DNA from: Schizophyllum amplum | Lineage: Eukaryota > Basidiomycota > Agaricomycetes > Agaricales > Schizophyllaceae | Reading direction: 5' to 3' | DNA length: 64,000 nucleotides | Assembly: GCA_007026445.1 (NCBI GenBank) | Contig: VDMD01000026.1 | Location: forward strand, 310,001 to 374,000 | In this document: positions 22,603 to 32,984 of the stretch, one piece after another | Layout: each line of letters begins with the position of its first letter | Position numbering within the stretch: position 1 is the first letter of the stretch | Program-made: the position numbers and the translations under genes | The notes under the pieces: model-generated | The model's input: only the letters and a program-made list of their open reading frames with translations | Told to the model about the DNA's origin: nothing | Database searches by the model: none

Positions 22603-23440
22603 TGGGCGGTATACTGTGCAAAAACCTCTGACGAGGTATTGCGACACTTGCTGCCTTTGCTCGCATCTTTCGACACAGATGTCACTCTTGATAAGCAGAG
22701 ATATCTGGAGATGACCTGTCCGATGCCTTAGGCCATGGCGATGGAGACCGCCGAGGCATAAGTATGGAGAGCAAGTTCAGCTCGCGCGCGGGCGGCCCGC
22801 TTGAAAGGCGTCGGAGTTCGAATTTGATGGTAAGCGCCCGGCGCTTACCGAGTTTGCTTGCCACAAACCCTGGCCAGCCTTGCACCTGCTACTAGTGATT
22901 CTCATTGCCTCGCTGGTCCTCCTAGCGAATGAATACCACTAGGCTGTCCCGCCTCTATGCTTCACGGTCCAGCTTTCGTGCTCCGACTTTACCCCCCCCC
23001 CCTGCGCTCCTCGATCTCCATCAGAGACTACATATATAATATAACCGTGCCTTCAGCCTTGCCACCCTACCTATTGTGCCCTCCCGCATCCTTCTTCCCG
23101 TGCTTCTCAACTGGACGACGTGATTGAGGGCGCGGCGAGGATAACACTTGCCCTCATTCGATTCCACACGCCGTCGCTTTGATTCCGGCTCTCTCACGTA
23201 ATTTGTCCCATTCGTCAACCTCGCCTTGCCTCCTTCCCTGCCTCGCCCTCCACCCCTCCGCGCACGAGACGGACAGTGCATGACTCGGATACTGATAACG
23301 TGATCTGCATATGTACTTCAGTCGATGCTCTCCCAAGCGTCGTTTTGAGGAACTGATTGCTTCCGTGCGTCGTATCACCACCCGTAGCCCGACAAGCGCT
23401 GATTATCCTCAAAGGAGGTTTTTGCACAGTATACCGCCCA
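22603..23440. mobile_element. TA-flanked inverted-repeat element, 838 bp
   Basis: The two ends are perfect 26-bp inverted repeats beginning TGGGCGGTATACTGTGCAAA, at 22603-22628 and 23415-23440. TA is present on both outer sides (22601-22602 and 23441-23442), as expected for a Tc1/mariner-type target duplication. The inside has no transposase frame and includes a C-run near 22990. It is therefore a non-autonomous element. The perfect ends suggest a recent insertion. Confidence 0.85.
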
Positions 23441-23442
23441 TA

Positions 23443-24472
23443 ACATCAGACCGGACGCCAGAGATGCCCGATGGAGGCCGCGGATCGAGTGTGAAGACGC
23501 GCTGACAATGGGATTGAGGTGAGGCGGCGAGTTCTCAGGCGTCAACATTGCTCATAATGTCAAGCGTGCGCCGTCTCGTCGTGTCGGACAGCAACGGGCT
23601 GGGCGCGTCGTATGTGCAATGTGACGTTGTTGGGCCTCCGATGAGTGAAGTGATGTTATAACGGTATGAGCGGGCGGGACCCTCACCTTCCCGGGCTCCA
23701 CACTGCGCGTCGCGCACTGGCTCTTCGACGTAAAGCCGCCGCATGCACTGATTGGTTGACAAGGGCTTCGCTTCCGCGGGACCTGGCCAAGCGGCAGCGT
23801 TAAGCTGATGCTTCCGGCTTGAAGTCGTAGAGTGTCATTCTTACATCGAGCTGTCTGAGCTTGGCTCCCGTCGTTTGCGATATAGAGACTCTTGTGCCCG
23901 ACTGAGCGCTCGTCGACAGCGGAGATCTCTTCAACACTCCTTCGACGCTGCAAAGTCGAAATCAGGCAGGACGCTCTTTGAAGACAGAGCAGCCGAACTT
24001 TGGGAGCCTCTTGGTTGAAGGGCCGGCCAGTGAAGCTAGGTATACGAGCGTGAATTAGCACAAGAGCAAGGACTACTAGTGAGCTCCGAGGCGCGAGCAA
24101 AGACGAGAGCGTAGAAGCGATTATGGTGCGGCGTGACTATGGCGGCGCTTCTTCACGAAAGGTCAATCACGGCACGACATACTTATGCGTACAAAGGGCT
24201 GGCCTTCGGATCCCCTTTCGCTTGACTGCCGCACATGCTCGCACAAAGTAGACCTTTCAAGCCGTTGTCCGATAGGCCGTTGCAGAGTCTTCCCAAACAA
24301 AGCCTTTGACGATTGAGACAAAGGAAAGAAAACTCATGTATACTACTGCCGCCGTAGTATAAGAGAGCACCCGAAGCTGCTGAGCCCAGCCCTTTCTTTA
24401 CCATCTGCCACTCCAAGGTGAGTTGAATTAGAGCCTTTCTATTCTGGCTCATTTCAATGGCTTGCATGGTAG
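23443..24472. other. Intergenic region
   Basis: No gene is supported. A minus-strand ORF at 23552-24100 has low-complexity composition and no motif. Confidence 0.45.
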
Positions 24473-25005
24473 ATGTCTGCATTCCCGTCTCTGCTGAATT
24501 CCATCAACATCAGCGATGGAGAGTGGGAGCTAATCAATGAAGATTGGGATAACGCGGACTCGCCGTTCCAGCGGGTTGTAACAGCAGCACAGGTTAGCAT
24601 TTCCACACAACGCTACTAGACAGTACATGATTGTCTCATGCACGGACAGCGCGCTATTGATCGACTTTGGGAGCTGTTACCGTCAGCAGAAAAAGAGACG
24701 CGCTGCTCGATCTGCTGCGATCTGATGTGGCAGCCTTGCATGTGAAGTGACTCCTACTTAATTTATTTTCAGGCGTCTGAATATTCCCCAGCCTTCCCTG
24801 CGGTCATGTCGTAGGAGGAAACTGTCTTGAAAGAGTGTTGCGAAGGACCTCCGCATGTCCGATATGTGGTCGGTCCATCGACAGAAGGCCGTTCTTATCA
24901 TACGCGACGCGAGCAAAGGTGGTAGCGGTGGCTGAGGAGCAAGGTATTCCCCTGCAACCCTTGACCCCCCTCAATGTCTCCATCCCAGAAGCAGGCGAGC
25001 GCTAG
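24473..25005 (+). CDS. Small RING-finger protein, 141 aa, three exons
   Basis: The exons are 24473-24592, 24650-24741 and 24792-25005. The introns are 57 nt (GTTAGC...GGACAG) and 50 nt (GTGAAG...CCCCAG); the coding length of 426 nt is in frame. The gene is invisible as a single ORF. After an acidic N-terminus (ISDGEWELINEDWDNAD) comes a RING finger: CSICCDLMWQPCILPCGH, then NCLERVL and CPICGRSID. Cys and His ligands are in the C3HC4 order, except that the fifth position (CGHVVG) is Gly in place of Cys or His, a variation also seen in fungal RING proteins. RING proteins usually act as E3 ubiquitin ligases by recruiting E2 enzymes. An ATATAAAG word follows just after the stop. The role is otherwise unknown. 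Confidence 0.8.
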
Positions 25006-25310
25006 ATATAAAGTATAGACAACACCATTCATTCCAAGCTATGCGCTTCTTGTTAATCCCTGATTGTAGTGTGTGCAAACCTCATTATGATAACCGGAGA
25101 AGCGCTTGCTAGTAGCATGAGCCAAAGTGTTCTACTTAGATCTGAAGACTGCACATGTATTAAGGAGTTGGTGGCCTCATTCAGCCATATCTTCTCCCGG
25201 GCGCGCGTGCTTCACAGTGCATCACTTTTAAGACCTTGAGATCAGGTTGTGACCAGAACTGCGTTCAAAGAGGTCTGTTTGTGGGGGTGTGTTGAGCTCA
25301 AGTCACAATA

Positions 25311-25759
25311 GACCGTATTTGCACCAGGTTATATCGAGTTCTGCATCTGAATTTCGGCCCCGCTCCTAATGAAGTGCCCAATACACATCTAAGACGCACA
25401 ATGGAATATGAAACTGTCGAAATGAATAATCGCCACAGGTCCAAACTAAGCGACGCGCTACGGTTGTGCAGCTGACGAGGGCTACAAGCAAGCTATAACA
25501 CAGCAGCCTTTCGCACGAAGCAGGATATGCATGGCCTGCACCGTCCTAGTAGCGGACTTCCAAAGGCCAAGAGTCGTTCGCATCGCACCGGAAGCAGCCA
25601 AGGAGTGAGCTCGACATCGCCTGATTCACCCATATATATCGGCTGCAGCGCGTTCTGTATTCAACGCTGTCCACAAATCATCAACGGCCGAATTTTGAGT
25701 ATATCTGAGCGCTTCTTGAGTTCAATACAAACCCAATATAACCTGGTGCAAATACGCCC
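25311..25759. mobile_element. TA-flanked MITE, 449 bp
   Basis: The left end reads GACCGTATTTGCACCAGGTT and the right end, read inward, GGGCGTATTTGCACCAGGTT; the match continues for a few more bases. TA lies directly outside both ends (25309-25310 and 25760-25761). There is no transposase frame. The ends share their core with the 254-bp element at 6723-6976, so both probably depended on the same Tc1/mariner-type transposase. Confidence 0.8.
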
Positions 25760-25761
25760 TA

Positions 25762-27254
25762 ATATCTGGCGGCTTGACGCTGCTGATCTCCCATTGCAGT
25801 CACGAGGTATGGTGGCCACCAACGCGCATGCTGCTCCGCTGCTGGCCGGTGCATGCTGCTGGTGTATGACGGTATTGTAGGCACAAGCATGTTGTATCTA
25901 AAGTTCCTATGATACACAGTAGCAATACTGATTGTAGATACCGAACTCAGACACCTCCGGTACCCTGTGTCATCCGCCTCCAGTATCAAAGCAGGGGTCA
26001 AATAATTTGCTCCCCCCGTTCGAAGACTGCGGCAGGCTGTCCAACCGCTTTGGTTTGATACTTCAAAAGGTGTTGTGACGAATGAAGAGATAGAAAGGGA
26101 CGGTGGCATCTCAATCATGGGAGTGTGTGGACGATAATGTTGGCAGTGACGGCGAGAAGGCGGAGGACGCTCTGAGATTGTATCTGGTCTTTGCTTTGGT
26201 GGATGCAGACGTGTGATGAAGTGAATGGCAATGTGTAGCTCTGTAGAGGTCCCGATCCTCCGCGGCTAGACGCGCTGAAGTGATGATAAGGACTCAACGG
26301 CGCAGACAGGGCCGTCGAGCAGGAGCAGCGCATACAGCGGGCGAGTTTCCTTAGATACACACAGCGTTAACAATGGCAGGACGTCTACGATGAATGTAGC
26401 CGCACCTTTATGTGATATAACAAGGCCGAAAAGATTAGGTGAGATGATCAGTTCGATCTACGGCGCTTCAAGCTTCAGTGACGCCTTAGCTGACCCTGAA
26501 GTGTTTTAAGCGCCTTATCAAGCGAAGCTGTGGCTCAAGAGGCCTAGGACGCGTCTAGATAGGAATACGTAGCGGAAACGCGGATGCGAGGGGAGTGAGC
26601 ACGTCAGAGCGAGAGGAACCTAGCACTCAACGAGGGCTGGGGTTTGTCGGGTCGGAGGGGCGGACCGCAGCGGCGGCGCACGTAAATCACGTGACACGCG
26701 CCTGCAGCCACCCACAACAACGGCGGACCGGCCGACGGAACGCAGAGAAGACGACGGGCACAGCCTCAGGCCAAGCGGAAAAGGCCTGAAGCAGACCCGT
26801 GCTGCCCCGAGCGTTAGCGAGTCTGCAGGGCGAAGAGGAGGGTCAAAACTGAGAAGAGTCCAGAAACTTCGAGGCGCTGAGCGGAGGCGAGAGCTGAGAA
26901 GTGATCGCACCACCGACGCGTTCACCGCGCGCGTGACCGCGGCGCCACGGCGCTTTGGACTCGCTAAGGCCCGGCCTACGGATCCATTAAAACTTGCGCC
27001 TCCGGTTTGCGGTTTGTTTTGATCGGCAAAGTCCGAAAACGACGCGCGGGACGCGCCCCGACGTGCCGCCGCCAGCATCGGCGGGGTGGTGTCGTCGCGA
27101 AGGCTCTCCGGCCGCCGCTGTCGTGCTCAATGTTCATGTACTCATAGTATTTCATGAGAAAGACATGCTGAATATCAAGATGCTTAGGGCATTTATAGCT
27201 GCTAAGTGCACGATTGAACCCTTCCACGCTTGCTATCCGAGGTACTTAAGTACA
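25762..27254. other. Intergenic region
   Basis: No gene is supported. Around 26295-26320 a 25-bp word (CAACGGCGCAGACAGGGCCG and neighbours) matches, with one change, a word inside both 1.8-kb repeats. The stretch 26600-27120 is GC-rich and has overlapping Arg/Pro-rich frames on both strands, which I regard as chance. Confidence 0.4.
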
Positions 27255-27256
27255 TA

Positions 27257-27676
27257 GTGTTGCCGCTCAGCGAGTTCTCAGCTCGCTTGAGCTGCTCGGT
27301 TCACGCTCGAGCCTCTGAGCTTGAGCGATCACCTGCCTATTCCGGAAGGTGCCCTCGCTGGCGCACCGGTCGCCACTGTGGCGCCTCCTATGTTCTCGTT
27401 CGGAGGCTGGTCAGCTCTGCCAGTGTTGATTAACATAGTCTGGATACAGTCAATGTGCATCTAAGGCTACTTACTCAGTGATATTTCACGAAAGATGGCC
27501 AGCGACGAGAGGAATGACGTTGGGTAACGGACTGTCATGGTATAAGTAGCTAGTCCTGTCAATATAGCCTATGGAGGGTTACAACGCGGATAGGTTGTGC
27601 ATCTGGGGCTGCGGGGACCCCTAATCCGGAGCTCATGCTAGCTCACGCTCAAGCGCGCTGAGCTGCGCGGCAACAC
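27257..27676. mobile_element. TA-flanked inverted-repeat element, 420 bp
   Basis: Both ends start GTGTTGCCGC and are followed by imperfectly matching AGCTC/GCTTGAGC-rich sequence. TA flanks both sides (27255-27256 and 27677-27678). The ends are short, so the call is weaker than for the other elements. No coding frame is present. Confidence 0.55.
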
Positions 27677-28209
27677 TAAGATTCCGAGGCATCCTGAGAG
27701 CCACCGGATGTGCCATCGTCGTCGCCGGCGCCGTCGCCGCGTATGGTTGGCGTGTCGGGGCGCGAAAACGACGCGCCCTAGTAAGTTCCGCGTATATGGC
27801 CAAGCGACTAAGTACTTATCGTTCTGCAAACAGCTGTAGTGATGCCATCGTCTTTGGGGGGGGGATGTCGAAGTGTCGACATTTTGCTCGCGCTGTGCGC
27901 GGCAGGATGCAGGATAGCATGTTGCATGCTCTTTTCGTGGCTTATGGATTGTTGCAACAAGAACGGCGAGAACTATGATATAGAACATTAAGTATTGTAG
28001 TACTTAGGTGATGGCAACGATACATCAAGTACATATAGAAGGGTGTCGAGTGTCGACACATCAAGGAGAAGAGATGAGAGGGATATAGAAGGGGGCTCGA
28101 GAAGGGTGCCGAAAAGATAGTCTACAGAAGCTTAGTCTTTCCCGACGGTGCTGCAAAGTGAGAGCTCACAGCTGCACATACAGTGAGTCTGGATATACAC
28201 TGCTGCAGA

Positions 28210-28765
28210 CAATGCGAACGTACGTGACGGCACCGCCCGTAAGACTGGTGAAGCTACCGTTGGCCCACCTGTGGTGGCATTAGAAAGCGGACCGGCTCAC
28301 GGAATCCATCACGACTGATTGAAAGTACATGTGCCATAAGGAAGATAGATATATAATCAGAACCGGCGGAAACAGGAAAAGGATTGCACGCACCGGGAAC
28401 CAGTAGTTCGACTTGTCCTCCTTGATCTGGGCGGACGTGCACTCGCTCTGCTGCAGGTACGAGGTGCTCGTGACGAGGTCGAAGTTGCTGCCGCCGATGA
28501 CTGAGCCCCTGCCATAAGTGATCAGTCCACGATCCGCAGTAGCTAAAACACGCACCAGAGTGAACATGAGCCGACTGGACGCCAGGCTCGACAACCTGCG
28601 CCCTCATCTCAGTCAAGGCCGCGCTCGTCAAGTCCACACGAACGTACAGGGTCAGCGCGCTCGGTGACGATGAAGTCTGTTGTGTGCGTCAGCTGCTGAG
28701 TTGGCGTGCGGATTCGACGACGCACCGAGTCCCTGCAGGAAAAAGGCACTCGCGCTCAAGAGCAT
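28210..28765 (-). pseudogene. DUF1996 secreted protein gene, truncated
   Basis: The 5' part is intact in four exons (28726-28765, 28648-28676, 28556-28595, 28394-28500) joined in frame by introns of 49-55 nt. The start MLLSASAFFLQGLG is short and hydrophobic, like a secretion signal. Then DFIVTERADP, VVEPGVQSAHVHS and GSNFDLVTSTSYLQQSEC, with KEDKSNYWFP, follow the conserved opening of DUF1996 proteins, which are secreted fungal proteins with conserved His and Cys residues and unclear function. The next expected exon (MYFQ, then ANGSFTSLTGGAV near 28250) lacks an AG acceptor: AC stands where AG should be. Sequence typical of the rest of the family is absent below 28200. It is a gene broken after roughly its first 90 residues. 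Confidence 0.7.
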
Positions 28766-29235
28766 GGGGGAGTACCAAGTGACACGGAGGAGGTGCGGAG
28801 GTGAGGAGGAGTATGGGGGGCTGCTTCGCGCAGGACGACACGCGCGCGCGCGCGGCGGATGGCGAGCGGCGGGGATGTGCTCCGTTGTGGCTTGCTTGAA
28901 AGCCGTGGAGGGTGGACCCTTCCCATAACTCCTTCCCCTTCCCGTTTATTTCTTCCCTGCGACCCCTGTCCTGCTCTGTGCTTACCTTCGCCCTCGTCGT
29001 CCATCGCGTTACCCCTATAATGTGCATTAGCGTTCAGTTTGCGGGTGAACAGCACCACCACACACCTTCTGCGCACGGGCACCCCCTCTTAGCGTACAGT
29101 ACACATCCTCGTGCCTGTATTTCCGAGCTGAGCGCCTTTTGCGGCTCGCCGCCGTTCATGAGCGCGAGCGCGCAGAACAACGCAGGCACCCGGCGATTTT
29201 CCCGCGCTCGTCGGCAACTCCCGTAAAATCGGTAA
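28766..29235. other. Intergenic region
   Basis: No gene is supported. An alternating purine-pyrimidine CG run (CGCGCGCGCGCG) is near 28844. Confidence 0.4.
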
Positions 29236-29285
29236 AAATCGGGCCTCGCCCGATTTCGTCGGCCGTAATCGGTGCTCGACCGATT
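29236..29285. repeat. ATCGG hairpin pair
   Basis: AAATCGGGC, a 3-base loop and GCCCGATTT form a 9-bp perfect stem (29236-29256). AATCGGT and ACCGATT at 29267-29285 form a second 7-bp stem. A further palindrome, GGTGATTAATCACC, lies at 29347-29360. Confidence 0.6.
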
Positions 29286-29429
29286 TTGGACCACGCTGAC
29301 TCTGCCGCCCTTCCCGCTCATCGCCGAGTCATTGGCTTGATATACGGGTGATTAATCACCGCCTCTATTATTCTCACCGCTTAATCGACCGCTTGTTGGG
29401 AGAATATTCGGGCGGACAACGAGCGAGCC

Positions 29430-29512
29430 ATGTCAGATGAAGCGCAAACAGGTGAAGATCTCGTGATCATCGACGATTCATCGCCTGAACATCGCGCGAG
29501 TAATCTCACGAT
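29430..29512 (+). CDS. Possible first exon, unknown gene
   Basis: From the ATG at 29430 the frame reads MSDEAQTGEDLVIIDDSSPE and then loses protein character in the A/T-tract region. The acidic start with LVIIDDSSP resembles a SUMO-interacting motif. No donor could be fixed and no following exon was found. It may be the 5' stub of a gene disrupted by the neighbouring tract. Confidence 0.25.
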
Positions 29513-29877
29513 CCTTTTTTTCGCTCCAAAAACAGAACATTTTTGCTCCAAAAAAATAAACCTTTTGAACCCCTTTTTCTGTCTCAAAAAAAGTCCGTTT
29601 GTGGGGGCGAAAACCACGTCCAAAAAGCTCAATTTTTGTGGTAGAAAAAAGCATATTTTTGATGCCCAAAAACGATCTGAAAATGAGCATTTTTTGACGT
29701 CCAAAAGATACTTTTTTTAGTTCTGTTTTTGAGGTGGAAAAATAAGCCCAAAATGTGATATTTCTATCTCGTTTTTTGTCTCACAAATTTTGTATTTTTT
29801 ACCAGCCAAAATGTTTCTTTTTGAGAAGCTTTTTTGGATCTTTTTTAAGATATTTTTTTGGCGCCAAAAAAAAACGT
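29511..29877. repeat. Alternating A-tract/T-tract region
   Basis: About 365 bp in which runs of 4-9 A or T alternate, separated by 5-8 mixed bases, so that tract centres are about 11-12 bp apart. The words CCAAAAA and TTTTTG recur. The block directly precedes the first tandem unit. Spacing near one helical turn predicts curved DNA and poor nucleosome binding. Frames through it are Lys/Phe-rich artefacts. Confidence 0.75.
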
Positions 29878-29891
29878 TCTGCCACTCGTGT

Positions 29892-31260
29892 GACGCGCTC
29901 ACGGCCTCGACCTCGCTCACGACTCAGCCACATGTCACCCGCCACGCCTGCGGTGCGTGCCGCGTCTTGACCGTCCCCCGTACATACACTCATCCATCTC
30001 AGGCCGTCATCAGCCCACGGCCGTCAGTCGCGTCGTTGGCCACCAACGATCACCTATGCGCGCCCATCCACGCCTTCGAGCAGCGCAGACCACCGCTCTC
30101 AACGTCGCCCTCGCCCGGCCGATCATCATCCCAGCGCCAAGCTCCGCGTCCGACGTCTTTCTTGTCGACCAGACATCGCGATCCGACAACCAACACCTAC
30201 CCATCCGCGCTGAGACGATCTTGCGCCGTCGTCGACAAACAGAGAGAAGAGGTTGCGGGAAGGCGCGGTGACGCTGCTCTTAAAAGGTGCGTACCAATGT
30301 GACACATACAGAGCACTGACGCAGCGACGAGCGCACGAACTCATCGATCAAGCGAACGATACATCGGGCGACCGCGCGCGGACAGAAAAGGAGGCGCGAT
30401 GGAGGACAGGGAAGGACAGCATGAGCGAGCCATCATACCCTTACGACTCGCCAGCCAGGTCCCGCGCCTAGACATGCATAGATCCCCTCGCCTCCTACGT
30501 ACACCCCTCACCTCCGAGTCGTAACCCCAAGACTCTCGCATGTACTAGACTACAATGCAATACACGAGCTCCATTGCAGCCAAAAAATGACAGGTCCCCC
30601 GATGAAGAACACGAAAGTGAGTAGAACACGACGAGTCCTGATCCCTCACGAACTCGCACGACAAGCCCCTCGTAAAGTAGACGACGAGTCCCTCGCAAAG
30701 TACTGAATCATTGGCAGCTACTCTACTACATCACTACACGACACGCCAAGTATCTAATGAGTGTAGTTCGTACTCTAGAGGCCAGGTCGTACGTCCATCC
30801 CCAACTCTCCTTAACTTACTCGTTGCACACTCCTTACCTTCAACGCACCGACCCGCGCCCCACGCCCTCCGACGTCGAGTACGACGCTCGCTAAACGACG
30901 AGCACGACTCCAGAGCGACATTCCTCCGACAGCGAGCACAACGCTCGACGGAACGAAGGCGCCACGACAATGACCACGCCTATAGTGGTAACGTGCTGCT
31001 AGGGGTGACGGCTTGCTGGTGAGGGTGACGGCGTGCTGGTGAGGGCGAGGGCGTGCTGCTGTCAGCTGGGGCGACGGCGGCGGCGGCGTGCGGCTGGGCG
31101 ACGGTGGCGGCGTGTTGCTAGGCGATGACGCTACATATCGTCAACGTCTGCAGCAACAATCAGCGTAGGAAGGGATAACAAGGAGGCCTTACTTAGCTCA
31201 ATAGAGGTCGCAGGTCAACGCACCACAGCGGCGGCGGTGTCGTCAAAGAGCCGGGGACAA
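29892..31260. other. Unit 1 left part, no gene supported
   Basis: Frames in this stretch are Arg/Ser/Thr/Pro-rich on both strands. The segment 30985-31130 is a degenerate run of GTGCTGGTGAGGG and GGCGGC words. The corresponding stretches of units 2 and 3 (41.97-43.29 and 53.48-54.64 kb) are alike and likewise without a supported gene. Confidence 0.45.
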
Positions 31261-31269
31261 TGCGCCAAC

Positions 31270-31409
31270 GCGCGACCTTGCCGGCGAGCGCGCGCCCTCG
31301 CCGACCGACGCGCGACCACGCCAACCAGCGCGTGACCTCGTCGACCGACGCCCGCCCTCGCCGACCGACGCCCGCCCTGGCCGACCGACGCGCGACCTCG
31401 GCGGACAAC
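31270..31409. repeat. 20-bp minisatellite, seven copies (unit 1)
   Basis: The unit is close to GCGCGCCCTCGCCGACCGAC, repeated seven times with small changes. The corresponding arrays are 43297-43416 (six copies) and 54647-54786 (seven copies), so the number varies between tandem units. Confidence 0.9.
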
Positions 31410-31563
31410 GCACAACGCGCCTCACGCCCCGCTACAATCTACAAAACGCGGTCAGGATATATGTACATAAGCGCAATGCGATGAGAAACTGCTCACCGCG
31501 TATAATAACTCATCGGCCGAGTCCAATCTGGCGTAGCCCTGCCAGACAATGCGCCTCAAACCC

Positions 31564-31613
31564 CCGACAACGCGCCTAAAGCCCCGACAACGCGCCTCAA
31601 GCCCTCGACGACG
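31564..31613. repeat. Second 20-bp minisatellite (unit 1)
   Basis: The unit is CCGACAACGCGCCTCAAGCC. Unit 1 has about two to three copies, unit 2 five (43571-43680), unit 3 about four (54941-55015). Confidence 0.8.
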
Positions 31614-31769
31614 AAGCCCCAGCCTGGACTACGAAATCTCAGCCTGGACAACGTGCGGCAGGCCGATGGTCGCACCTAGGAGCACAGTCAGCATGCATGC
31701 ATATCCTACATGCAAAAACTACTCATAAATCGATTTAGAAAACCAGTCACCATCAGCAGGGGCGAAAGA

Positions 31770-31900
31770 CGCGGAGCGGATGAGACCTGAGGCCCGACGA
31801 AGCGGATGAGACCTGAGGCCCGACGAAGCGGACGAGACAGGCCCGACGAAGCGGACGAGACTTGGACGAGACAGGCCCGACGAAGTGGACAAGGCAGTCC
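31770..31900. repeat. GAGGCCCGACGAAGCGGA repeat (unit 1)
   Basis: A 23-26 bp word around GGCCCGACGAAGCGGA is repeated four to five times. Units 2 (about 43840-43925) and 3 (about 55170-55280) carry versions with different copy number. Confidence 0.75.
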
Positions 31901-32370
31901 TGACGAATCGCGACCTAACAGCACAAAAGGCAGGGTACGATTAGCACGGTGTCAAAGGCAGCGACGATGGAGGGGACTTACGAAGTGGCAGGTCTAATAT
32001 GCGAATGCCCAGTCAGGTCTAACACGCAGATGAACAGTCTGGGCGACCGGCGTTGCGTGTTGGGAGTGATTGGGGAGTGCGTCGGGCGTGCTGAGGTGGG
32101 TGTTTGCAAAGTTGATGTGCGGTGGGAGCGAGATGATGGTAAGAAGGCGAATGTGGCGGCAAGGGCGAAGGCGAAGGCGAAGGTGGCGGCGAGGGCGAGG
32201 CGAAGGTGGCGCCGAACTGAAACGAAGGTGACACCGAGGGCGCCGAAGGCGAAGGTGACGCAATCCTGCAACAGGCGGTCAGAAAACGATAAACAGCAAG
32301 ATAAAAGCGGAATGCGCACCGTACATGATTCAGGGCGCCTTCATTTCTTCGCCGGCGGTGAGCTCCTCGC

Positions 32371-32607
32371 CTACCGCGATGTCATCACCGACCGTGATGT
32401 CCTCGCCGACCGTGATGCCCGCGTCGGCCGTGACGTCCTCGACGGAGACGCCTCGACGACCTTAATCTCCTCGTCCATGTCCTCGTTGATCACGGTCTCC
32501 TCGCACTCGCAGTGGCCGTCGACCTCACCGACGAACAGCAAATGCCTGCAATAGATGATGTCAGCAAGCGGATCCCAATATGAATGATGATCAGACTCAC
32601 TGGGCAT
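32371..32607 (-). CDS. Small acidic protein candidate, 78 aa (unit 1)
   Basis: From ATG 32607 the frame reads MPSESDHHSYWDPLADII, continues HLLFVGEVDGHCECEET and an acidic stretch, and ends in an Arg/Ser tail at 32371. The same start occurs in unit 2 (44613) and unit 3 (55991). A good-looking 55-nt intron (GTGAGT, GCTGAC, TTGCAG) overlaps the start of the frame; removing it gives an early stop, so either the intron is retained or the reading is fortuitous. A second frame near the end reads TVGEDITVGDDIAVGEE. A minus-strand GTGTATAAGAG near 32836 could be its TATA box. No family is recognised. Confidence 0.35.
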   Translation of the reverse strand: MPSESDHHSYWDPLADIIYCRHLLFVGEVDGHCECEETVINEDMDEEIKVVEASPSRTSRPTRASRSARTSRSVMTSR

Positions 32608-32984
32608 CGTCGAGAGCGACCGTGGGGCGGGAGTAAGAGGCGGTTGAGGAGGCGGGAGGCGGCGGCGAGTAAGCGCGGAACGGCGGCGACGTTGAGGCGA
32701 GGTCGGCGACGTCGAGGCGAGTTCGGCGACGTCGAGGCGAGAGTAGCAAGAAAAAACCAACGACAGGCGGACAAGTCAACGACGAGGGGGAGAAAGCAGG
32801 GGTGCTGCCTCTATCACCCCACGTCCCCCGACTCTTATACACCACCAGCGTCGTTAACCTTTCCAACCTCCTTGAAACGCACGTCAGCCGGCTTCCGAAT
32901 AGTCCCCCGCGGATCGAGAGCCGAGATTGACTTACGACACGGTGGAAGATTCGGTGGCGCGCCCGCGTTCAGGAGGTTGAACTT

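Noticed and set aside
23552..24100. Minus-strand ORF of 182 aa
   Set aside because: No motif, mixed low-complexity composition, and several overlapping frames of similar length.
29511..29920. Lys/Phe-rich ORFs on both strands across the A/T-tract block
   Set aside because: AAA and TTT codons dominate because of the tracts. Both strands are open, which argues against coding.
31193..31425. Arg-rich minus-strand ORFs over the 20-bp minisatellite
   Set aside because: They follow from the repeat composition. A 20-bp unit is open in all frames because of GC content.
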